DNA of 22,625 nt, from the NCBI GenBank assembly GCA_937975765.1, contig CALJUR010000097.1:1-22625 (forward strand), in the 5' to 3' direction. Both the position numbers and the translations under genes were made by a program. Source of the stretch: an uncultured Myxococcales bacterium (GTDB lineage Bacteria > Myxococcota_A > UBA9042 > DTJE01). The notes below the pieces were generated by a model. The model did not search any database, had not been told where the DNA came from, and was given only the letters and a program-made list of their open reading frames with translations. Shown here piece after piece: positions 6,877 to 12,088 of the stretch (the stretch's first letter is position 1; every line of letters begins with the position of its first letter).

Positions 6877-7476
6877 ATGCATGGCATGGCGGGGCGAGGC
6901 CGGGCACAGCGCGCACGGATGCCGCTGCTGTGCGGGCTCGCGTCGGGCGAGGTCCTGCACCTGAAGGTGGGGGACGTGGACCTCGCGGCCGGGATCGGGT
7001 ACGTCCGGGACCAGGGGGCCGACGAGGTGGACGGCTGGCACGTGAAGACGGCGTCGCGCAACGGCGAATGGGAGGTCCCGCAGGTCCTGCGCGCGGACCT
7101 GGCCTGGCTGACGGCGGACCGGAAGCCCGAGGAGTTCCTGCTGCGCGACCGGGAGGGCAAGCCCCACACGCGCGGCTGGCTCCGCGACCTGGTGGTCGAG
7201 GTCTGCGGGAAGGCGAACGTGGACGGCCAGCCGGTGCGGAAGGTCTGCCCGCACGGCCTGCGCGGGACGCACGCGACCCTGCTGCGCGTGCTTCTGGGTC
7301 GGGGGATCGGGGACATCGCGAACGCGCTGCGGCACGGGGACGAGGGCCGCACGGCGACGCGCCACTACGTGGGCGCCCCGGAGCGGCGGCCGGCGCTGAG
7401 GGTACTGATCGGGGGCATGGACGAGGGCGAGGCGGACGGGATTTCGTCTGGCATTTCGTCTGGCGGACGCGGTTAG
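6877..7476 (+). CDS. Shortened tyrosine recombinase (phage integrase) catalytic domain, first catalytic Arg missing
   Basis: 199 aa; ATG 6877 has GGAGAGG about seven bases upstream. From residue 16 it reads LLCGLASGEVLHLKVGDVDL, the box that normally carries the first catalytic Arg ('TGLR.sE'). Here that position is A22. K57 may be the beta-hairpin lysine. CPHGLRGTHATLL gives H126 and R129 of the HxxR motif, LRHGDEG gives H153, and TRHYV gives the nucleophile Y164. Family members are usually 300-400 aa; the arm-binding and core-binding domains and the first ~25 residues of the catalytic domain are absent. The gene lies about 100 bases from a tRNA-type att site, as expected for an integrase. 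With both an Arg and the DNA-binding domains missing, it is probably degenerate, or the assembly is damaged upstream. Confidence 0.75.
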   Translation: MHGMAGRGRAQRARMPLLCGLASGEVLHLKVGDVDLAAGIGYVRDQGADEVDGWHVKTASRNGEWEVPQVLRADLAWLTADRKPEEFLLRDREGKPHTRGWLRDLVVEVCGKANVDGQPVRKVCPHGLRGTHATLLRVLLGRGIGDIANALRHGDEGRTATRHYVGAPERRPALRVLIGGMDEGEADGISSGISSGGRG

Positions 7477-7530
7477 CCGGAAGACGGCGGTTGAAAATCG
7501 GGCGGAAAACGCGGGGCTTGAAAGCACGAA

Positions 7531-7573
7531 AGCCCGCGGGACTTTTGGGATTTCTCCCTCAGTCCCGCGGGCT
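7531..7573 (-). terminator. Terminator-like hairpin downstream of the tRNA-Pro fragment
   Basis: AGCCCGCGGGACT (7531-7543) pairs perfectly with AGTCCCGCGGGCT (7561-7573). An inner stem GGGA-TTTC-TCCC (7547-7558) continues the structure. Read on the - strand, the hairpin begins six bases after the tRNA 3' end and is followed by TTTCGTGCTTTC. This is the expected position and form of a tRNA gene terminator, probably carried along with the tRNA fragment. A role as a bidirectional stop for the integrase transcript on the + strand is also possible. Confidence 0.6.
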
Positions 7574-7579
7574 CTCCCC

Positions 7580-7623
7580 GGTCGGGGCGGCTGGATTTGA
7601 ACCAGTGACCCCTTGACCCCCAG
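7580..7623 (-). other. attP core: 3' half of a tRNA-Pro(GGG) gene
   Basis: On the - strand this reads from the anticodon loop (CTGGGGG, anticodon GGG) through the variable region. It then passes through the T arm (CTGG-TTCAAAT-CCAG) and the acceptor 3' strand CGCCCCG to the discriminator A and CC. CGCCCCG would pair with a 5' CGGGGCG, typical of bacterial tRNA-Pro. The 5' half is absent: sequence before the anticodon loop is unrelated to a tRNA. One T-stem pair is A-C rather than G-C. A tRNA 3' half beside an integrase gene is the classic phage attP, which restores the tRNA on integration. The exact crossover point cannot be seen. Confidence 0.75.
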
Positions 7624-7643
7624 GGAGGCTGAAAGCCGCGTAG

Positions 7644-7667
7644 TTCCGCGCACTTCCGCAACTTCCG
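7644..7667 (+). repeat. Phased TTCCG repeats beside the attP core
   Basis: AGTTCCGCG, ACTTCCGCA and ACTTCCGAA follow one another with TTCCG at 7644, 7654 and 7663, about one helical turn apart. A weaker relative, AACTCCGCG, follows at 7688-7696. They start about 20 bases from the tRNA boundary. Arm-type integrase sites or excisionase sites are the natural guess. Confidence 0.4.
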
Positions 7668-7742
7668 AAGCCTCGGCCTGATTCGCCAACTCCGCGATAC
7701 GTTTGGCCTTTGTCGGGAAAGGCTGACTCGCGGAGGCTCGCC

Positions 7743-8996
7743 GTGCGCACGCGCAACATCCGACCGGGCTACTTCACGAACGACGTGCTGGCCTCGTTGC
7801 CGCCGCTGGACCGTATTCTTTTCGCGGCCTTGTGGTGCCTCGCGGACTGCCAGGGGCGCCTGGAGGACCGGCCGCGGCGCATCAAGGCCGAGGCCCTGCC
7901 GTACGACGACTACGACTGCGACGCGGGCCTGGACCGGCTCCGGGACGCCGGGTTCATCGTGCGCTACCGGGTGGGCGAGGGCGCCTACATCGCGATCCCG
8001 AAGTTCCACGAGCACCAGTACCTGTCGGCCGACGAGCGGAAGAAGCGCTCCGAGATCCCGGCGCCGCCCGGGACGAACGACCTCGAAGCCGCTATCGAAC
8101 CGCTCCCGAAGTCCCTCGCGGCCAGCACCGAGGCCGCTCCGAGGGACCACGGTAGCAATACCGTAGTACTACCGAAGTCCCACGGTAGCGCTACCGAAGT
8201 CCCACGGGAGGACTTTGATCGGACAACGGACAACGGACAACGGACAAGGGACAACGGGGCAGGGGAGGGGGTCCGGGGGGACCCCTTGCCGGCGCCGGCC
8301 GAGCCGGCACCGGCCACCACCCGCCCTGTCAGCGTCCCGGTGGCGGCCATCGTCGAGGCCTGGAACGCCATCGCCGCACCGGCCGGGGCCACGGCCTGCC
8401 GCAAGGTGCCCGACGCCTGGAAGGGCGCCATCCGGGCCCGGTGGTTCGAGGCGGGTTCGACCGACGACGAGCGCATGGCGGCGTTCCGGGGGCAGTTCGA
8501 GGCGGTCGCTGCGTCGCGGCTCTGCACGGGGCGGGTCGAGCACGGGGACCGCCAGCCGTGGCGGGCGTCGCTCGACTGGCTGGTCAAGGCCGGCAACTGG
8601 GCCAAGGTCGCGAACGGCAACTACCAGGACGGCACGGGGCCGACCCGGGCGATGCCCGCCGCACCGCCCGACCCGCCGAGGCCCGAGCCGGCCTGGGCGA
8701 CGTGCTCGCCCCAGGACCTGGCCGCGACCGTCCTGGCCGCCCGGGAACTCTGGGCCGCTGGCTTGAACCTGCTCCGGGCCCGCCTCGACGCCAAGACCAT
8801 GGCGACCTGGATCGACCCGCTGGACCCCCTCGGCCTGGTCGACGACGTGCTCGTGCTCGCCGTGGCGGACGAGTTCGCGGCGCGGTGGGTCTGCGACAAC
8901 TACCTCGAGGTCATCAAGGACGCACTGTGGGACGTGCGCCAGCAGCACGTTGGCGTCGGCCTGCGCCTCGCCTCGGGCCAGGAGGTGGCGGCATGA
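7743..8996 (+). CDS. Phage replication initiator with N-terminal winged helix and C-terminal DnaA domain I-like module
   Basis: 417 aa from a GTG with GGAGG six bases upstream; an in-frame TTG at 7710 is unlikely. Residues 1-92 (RNIRPGYFTNDVLASLPPLDRILFAALWCLADCQGRLEDRPRRIK...) follow the helix-turn-helix pattern at the start of many phage replication proteins. Residues ~115-200 are a low-complexity linker. Residues ~200-295 include PWRASLDWLVKAGNWAKVANGNY, a motif seen at the end of phage helicase-loader-type proteins. Residues ~335-398 (LWAAGLNLLRARLDAKTMATWIDPL...FAARWVCDNYLEVIKDAL) look like DnaA domain I, which binds the DnaB helicase and DnaA regulators. It likely binds the iterons inside its own gene and recruits the host helicase, like lambda O. 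The next gene starts within its stop codon. Confidence 0.75.
   Translation: MRTRNIRPGYFTNDVLASLPPLDRILFAALWCLADCQGRLEDRPRRIKAEALPYDDYDCDAGLDRLRDAGFIVRYRVGEGAYIAIPKFHEHQYLSADERKKRSEIPAPPGTNDLEAAIEPLPKSLAASTEAAPRDHGSNTVVLPKSHGSATEVPREDFDRTTDNGQRTRDNGAGEGVRGDPLPAPAEPAPATTRPVSVPVAAIVEAWNAIAAPAGATACRKVPDAWKGAIRARWFEAGSTDDERMAAFRGQFEAVAASRLCTGRVEHGDRQPWRASLDWLVKAGNWAKVANGNYQDGTGPTRAMPAAPPDPPRPEPAWATCSPQDLAATVLAARELWAAGLNLLRARLDAKTMATWIDPLDPLGLVDDVLVLAVADEFAARWVCDNYLEVIKDALWDVRQQHVGVGLRLASGQEVAA
8103..8255. repeat. Candidate replication origin: iterons, palindromes and heptamer repeats inside the replication gene
   Basis: CTACCGAAGTCCCACGG occurs exactly at 8169-8185 and 8191-8207 (period 22). A variant lies at 8103-8119 and an inverted variant at 8140-8155. 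Linking them are the palindromes ACGGTA-GCAA-TACCGT (8149-8164), GTAGTACTAC (8163-8172) and CGGTAGCGCTACCG (8183-8196). Five tandem GGACAAC heptamers follow at 8221-8255 (the fourth ends in G), in a locally AT-richer patch. The heptamer period is not a multiple of three, so selection on protein alone is a poor explanation. The array codes for the disordered linker of the initiator. Lambda-type phages carry ori within gene O in the same way. Function is inferred. Confidence 0.65.
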
Positions 8997-9364
8997 ACGG
9001 CCAGCGAGAGCACCTGACCTACCTGGCCTCGCCGTACTCGGACCGCGACCCGGACGTCCGCGAGGGGCGCTACCGGGCTGCCTGCGCCGTGGCGGCCGTG
9101 CTGAGCGCCCGTGGCGACCTGGTCTTCTCGCCCGTGGCCCACGGGCACGGCATCGCGTTGTCCGGCGGCCTGCCCGTGTCGTGGGAGCACTGGGAGCGCC
9201 TGGACCTGCGCATGCTCCTGGCCTGCGACTCACTGACCGTCGTGTGCGTCGCCGGCTGGCGCGAGAGCCGCGGCGTCCAGGCCGAGGTCGCGGCCGCCCG
9301 GGCGATGGGCCTGCCCGTGCGCTTCGTGGACCCCTGCGGCTTCGAGGTGGAGGTGATGCCGTGA
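8993..9364 (+). CDS. DUF1937 protein, nucleoside 2-deoxyribosyltransferase-like fold
   Basis: 123 aa; its ATG overlaps the previous stop (ATGA). It begins with HLTYLASPYSDRDPDVREGRYRAACAVAAVL and continues with VFSPVAHGHGIA. The next elements are SWEHWERLDLRMLLACDSLTVVCVAGWRESRGVQAEVAAARAMGLPVRFVDP. This is the DUF1937 pattern common in phage early regions. The fold resembles nucleoside deoxyribosyltransferases (YLASPYS nucleotide-binding start; the acidic residue of the W..S.G...E segment is the usual catalytic region). A role in nucleotide metabolism or phage DNA base chemistry is plausible but unproven for the family. It belongs to the early operon with the replication gene before and the sigma-like gene after. 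Confidence 0.8.
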   Translation: MNGQREHLTYLASPYSDRDPDVREGRYRAACAVAAVLSARGDLVFSPVAHGHGIALSGGLPVSWEHWERLDLRMLLACDSLTVVCVAGWRESRGVQAEVAAARAMGLPVRFVDPCGFEVEVMP

Positions 9365-10146
9365 ACGACGACACGCCGCTGTGGCCCCGGACCCGGGGCG
9401 AGTGCCCGCCCGCGAGCGAGCCGTGCTGGTACGTCGCGTGCCGCTACCACCTGTGGACCTGGCGCGGACGGTCCCGCGGTCGCCTGCTGCTTCGGGAGTC
9501 GCGGGTGTGGGGCCGGCGCGACCTCACGTGCGCGCTGCGCATCGCGGAACGCGGGCCGCAGACGCTCGACGCGGTCGGGCGGGCGATGGGCCTGACCCGG
9601 GAGCGCGTGCGCCAGATCGAGTTCAAGGCCCTGGCGCAGCTCCGCGAGAACGACGAAGGCGACCTGCACGACCTGCTCGAGGCGTGTTCCGACTTCGACC
9701 CCGACCGTTCGGAGGGGCTGGACGATCGCGACGAGCACACCACGGACGACACGGGCGCGCCCGACTTCACCGACGAACCCGACGACACGGGTCAGCCCGA
9801 CTGGAGCGAGCCCGACCGCACGGGCGACGACGTCGAGTACGTGCAGCCGCCCGAGCGGCGCGGGCAGAAGGCCGCGAGCATGCGGCGGGCGCGGGACCGG
9901 CTTCGCGCCGCCGCCGAGGAGAGCCCGGCGGTCCCGTGCCCCGGGTGCGGGCGGCCGATGCCCCTGCTTACGCGGAAGGGGACGCTGCGCCAGCGCTGCA
10001 GCGGGGCGTGCGCGCACCGGCACGTCGGTAGCCCCTCCCCCCCCGGTCTGGGACCTGGCCGGGGCCCGGCGGGGGACGCGGGTGACGACGACCCCCCTTT
10101 CCCGCTAGCGACAGCGGGAAATCGAGGTTCGGAGGTTCGGAGGTAG
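9361..10146 (+). CDS. Sigma-70 region 4-like phage regulator with C-terminal zinc-finger-like motif
   Basis: 261 aa from a GTG overlapping the previous stop by four bases. Residues 10-35 (PRTRGECPP..EPCWYVACRYHLW) match the Cys-containing start of a phage family I recall with sigma-like helix-turn-helix proteins. Residues 57-97 (CALRIAERGPQTLDAVGRAMGLTRERVRQIEFKALAQLRE) are a clear sigma region 4 helix-turn-helix, which would contact -35 DNA. Residues ~100-165 are highly acidic. Residues 193-217 (CPGCG...CSGAC) look like a zinc site. The last ~40 residues are low-complexity. There is no region 2, so it is not a complete sigma factor; it more likely regulates transcription of later genes. A 9-bp hairpin lies in its last codons. 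Confidence 0.72.
   Translation: MNDDTPLWPRTRGECPPASEPCWYVACRYHLWTWRGRSRGRLLLRESRVWGRRDLTCALRIAERGPQTLDAVGRAMGLTRERVRQIEFKALAQLRENDEGDLHDLLEACSDFDPDRSEGLDDRDEHTTDDTGAPDFTDEPDDTGQPDWSEPDRTGDDVEYVQPPERRGQKAASMRRARDRLRAAAEESPAVPCPGCGRPMPLLTRKGTLRQRCSGACAHRHVGSPSPPGLGPGRGPAGDAGDDDPPFPLATAGNRGSEVRR
10098..10121 (+). promoter_or_regulatory. 9-bp hairpin at the end of the sigma-like gene, ahead of the methyltransferase gene
   Basis: TTTCCCGCT at 10098-10106 and AGCGGGAAA at 10113-10121 are perfect complements around a six-base loop. There is no following T-run, so it is not a standard terminator on the + strand. It lies about 30 bases before the methyltransferase start and next to a cluster of GGTTCGGAGG repeats. 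This suits an attenuator or an operator controlling that gene. Confidence 0.45.
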
Positions 10147-10258
10147 GGCAAGATGGGAGGCAATCGCAACATGAGGAATCGCCAGCAGGATCCGGACGAC
10201 ACGACGCGGCGGACCCCCGAACCCGGTTCGGAGGCAGGTTCGGAGGCGAGTTCGGGGG
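10126..10258. repeat. GGTTCGGAGG decamer repeats around the methyltransferase start
   Basis: GGTTCGGAGG is present exactly at 10126-10135, 10134-10143, 10225-10234 and 10237-10246, with a variant AGTTCGGGGG at 10249-10258. The first pair lies before the ATG at 10153 and overlaps its ribosome binding region (GGAGGT). The rest are in the first codons. Copies both outside and inside the gene argue for a role as DNA or RNA rather than as peptide repeat. Confidence 0.5.
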
Positions 10259-11637
10259 GCCTTTCGGGCGGACATCCGGGGGTCCGGATGACCCCGGTGG
10301 ACGCCCTTCGACCGTACGAGCGGAACCCTCGCACGCACTCGCCCGAGCAGATCGCGAAGGTCGCACGCAGCATCCGCGAGTACGGCTGGACCAACCCGAT
10401 CCTGGTGGACCGCAACGGCACCGTGGTCGCCGGCCACGCGCGCCTCGAGGCGGCGAAGTCGCTCGGGCTGACCGAGGTGCCGACGATCGCGCTGGAGCAC
10501 CTGACACCGGCCCAGGCCCGGGCCTACGTCATCGCGGACAACCAACTCGCGCTGGACGCGGCGTGGGACGAGGAGATGCTGCGCCTCGAACTGGCCGCGC
10601 TGCAGGGCCTGGACTACGACCTCACCCTGACCGGGTTCTCGGATGACGAACTCGACGCGCTCATGGCCGGGCTCGACTCGACCGACTCGACCGGTCTGAC
10701 GGACGAGGACGCGGTGCCCGAGCCGTGCGAGGACGCGACCACGCGGCCGGGCGATCTGTGGGTCCTGGGTGACCACCGGCTCCTGTGCGGGGACTCGAGT
10801 TCGTCGACCGACGTGGACCTGCTGCTCGGTGGCGCGACGATCCACCTGGTCAACACCGACCCGCCGTACAACGTGAAGGTCGAGCCCCGCAGCAACAACG
10901 CCATCGCCGCTGGCCTGTCGTCGTTCGCTGCGCCGGCCACGACGCACCACCAGGCCCTCGACCTCGCGCGCCACCCCGAGAAGGCGAAGGGCACCACGAA
11001 GCGCATGCGGCCGAAGGACCGGCCCCTGAAGAACGACTTCGTGTCCGACGACGACTTCGACCGGATGCTGCGCGCCTGGTTCGGCAACGCGGCGCGTGTC
11101 CTGGAGCCGGGGCGCGGCTTCTACATCTGGGGCGGGTACGCGAACTGCTCGAACTACCCCCCGGCCCTGCGCGAGTGCGGCCTCTACTTCAGCCAGGCGA
11201 TCATCTGGGTGAAGGAGCACCCGGTCCTGACCCGCAAGGACTTCATGGGCAACCACGAGTGGTGCTTCTACGGCTGGCGCGAGGGCGCCGCGCACGTCTA
11301 CCTGGGCCCGAACAACGCGACCGACACCTGGTCCGTCAAGAAGGTGAACCCGCAGTCCATGATCCACCTGACCGAGAAGCCGGTCGAACTCGCCCGGCGC
11401 GCGATCGAGTACTCGTCGCGGCGCGGCGAGCACGTGCTGGACCTGTTCGGCGGGTCGGGCTCGACCCTCATCGGGGCGCACCAGACCGGGCGCCGGGCCT
11501 TCCTGATGGAACTCGACCCCCTCTACGCGGACGTGATCGTGAAGCGGTGGCAGGACTTCACCGGCGAGCAGGCCGTCCTCGAGGCGACCGGCCAGACGTG
11601 GAAGGCGGTGGAGGGCGAGCGCCATGCCGGCGGATAG
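10153..11637 (+). CDS. ParB/Srx-domain - DNA adenine/cytosine-N4 methyltransferase fusion (beta-class order)
   Basis: 494 aa; ATG 10153 follows GGAGGT at good spacing (10171 is an alternative). After a disordered leader (1-45), residues 46-130 form a ParB-like domain. It contains VDALRPYERNPRTHSPEQIAKVARSIREYGWTNPILVDRNGTVVAGHARLEAAKSLG. The methyltransferase follows: motif IV DPPYN at 236-240, and SAM-binding motif I DLFGGSGST at 430-438. DPPY before FGGSG is the beta-class order, giving m6A or m4C. Between them is the EPRSNNAIA...KDRPLKNDFVSDDDF insertion typical of phage enzymes of this kind. This fusion is common in phages just upstream of the terminase and probably modifies phage DNA against host restriction. 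Its last 14 bases overlap the small terminase gene. Confidence 0.88.
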   Translation: MGGNRNMRNRQQDPDDTTRRTPEPGSEAGSEASSGGLSGGHPGVRMTPVDALRPYERNPRTHSPEQIAKVARSIREYGWTNPILVDRNGTVVAGHARLEAAKSLGLTEVPTIALEHLTPAQARAYVIADNQLALDAAWDEEMLRLELAALQGLDYDLTLTGFSDDELDALMAGLDSTDSTGLTDEDAVPEPCEDATTRPGDLWVLGDHRLLCGDSSSSTDVDLLLGGATIHLVNTDPPYNVKVEPRSNNAIAAGLSSFAAPATTHHQALDLARHPEKAKGTTKRMRPKDRPLKNDFVSDDDFDRMLRAWFGNAARVLEPGRGFYIWGGYANCSNYPPALRECGLYFSQAIIWVKEHPVLTRKDFMGNHEWCFYGWREGAAHVYLGPNNATDTWSVKKVNPQSMIHLTEKPVELARRAIEYSSRRGEHVLDLFGGSGSTLIGAHQTGRRAFLMELDPLYADVIVKRWQDFTGEQAVLEATGQTWKAVEGERHAGG

Positions 11638-12088
11638 GCCGCGCGCGGGGCTGACGATCAGCGAGGCGGCCCGCCGCCGCGGCGTCTCGACTCGGGCCAT
11701 CGAGAAGGGCCTCGCGTCGGGTCGGTACGCGCGCCTGCGGGACGGGTCCATCGACCCGGCGTCGCTGTCGGGACCGCCCGACCGAGGCCCCGCGTCCCAG
11801 GGTCCGGACCTCGCCCGCACGCGGGCCACGCACGAGGTCCTGAAGGCGCGCCTCACGAAGTTGGAACTCGACGAGCGGGAGGGGCGCCTGATCAACGCGG
11901 AGGTCGCGGCGTCGCTCTGGTTCCGCAAGGTGCGCGCCGTCCGCGACCGCCTGCTCGACCTCCCCGCGAAGACGTGCGCGCCCCTGTCCGGCATGGACGA
12001 CCCCGCGGCCATCCGGGTCCTGCTGGACCGGGAACTTAGGCAGGTGCTGGAGGAGTTGACCGATGAACCGCCGTCGCAGACCGATTGA
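11624..12088 (+). CDS. Terminase small subunit (Nu1-like)
   Basis: 154 aa, starting inside the end of the methyltransferase gene. Residues 9-35 (LTISEAARRRGVSTRAIEKGLASGRYA) are a helix-turn-helix that would bind the packaging site. Residues 63-100 form a helical segment (ARTRATHEVLKARLTKLELDEREGRLINAEVAASLWF), the common core of Nu1-type small subunits. The C-terminal portion (LLDLPAKTCAPLSGMDD...ELRQVLEEL) matches the oligomerisation/large-subunit end in this family. It is directly followed, with a 26-base overlap, by the GpA-type large subunit. It selects phage DNA for packaging. Large subunits of the GpA type usually cut at cos, so a cos site would be expected near here, but none could be identified. 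Confidence 0.8.
   Translation: MPADRPRAGLTISEAARRRGVSTRAIEKGLASGRYARLRDGSIDPASLSGPPDRGPASQGPDLARTRATHEVLKARLTKLELDEREGRLINAEVAASLWFRKVRAVRDRLLDLPAKTCAPLSGMDDPAAIRVLLDRELRQVLEELTDEPPSQTD

Larger units (their letters stand above)
7477..7742. other. attP region between integrase and replication gene
   Basis: No protein gene is supported in these 266 bases. They hold a long hairpin (7531-7573), a tRNA-Pro 3' half on the - strand (7580-7623) and phased TTCCG repeats (7644-7667). The ribosome binding site of the replication gene is GGAGG at 7732-7736. Together this is a typical layout for a phage attachment site next to its integrase. Confidence 0.65.

Noticed and set aside
6753..7616. + strand frame ending in GAAGFEPVTP-like peptide
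   Set aside because: The ending is the well-known false translation of a tRNA 3' end, and the rest is an out-of-frame reading of the integrase.
7580..7650. Complete tRNA-Pro gene
   Set aside because: No D arm or acceptor 5' strand (CGGGGCG) occurs before the anticodon loop, so only the 3' half is present.
5797..7689. Long - strand frame of 630 codons
   Set aside because: Runs antisense through two supported genes and the att site. Its start reads the tRNA T arm (the GHWFKSS-type artefact lies in a neighbouring frame) and the composition is Arg/Pro/Gly shadow typical of GC-rich DNA.
8221..8255. CRISPR-like array
   Set aside because: The units are contiguous 7-bp tandem repeats without spacers.
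10105..12012. Long - strand frame of 635 codons
   Set aside because: Exactly mirrors the ParB-methyltransferase and small terminase genes, whose motifs are unambiguous on the + strand.
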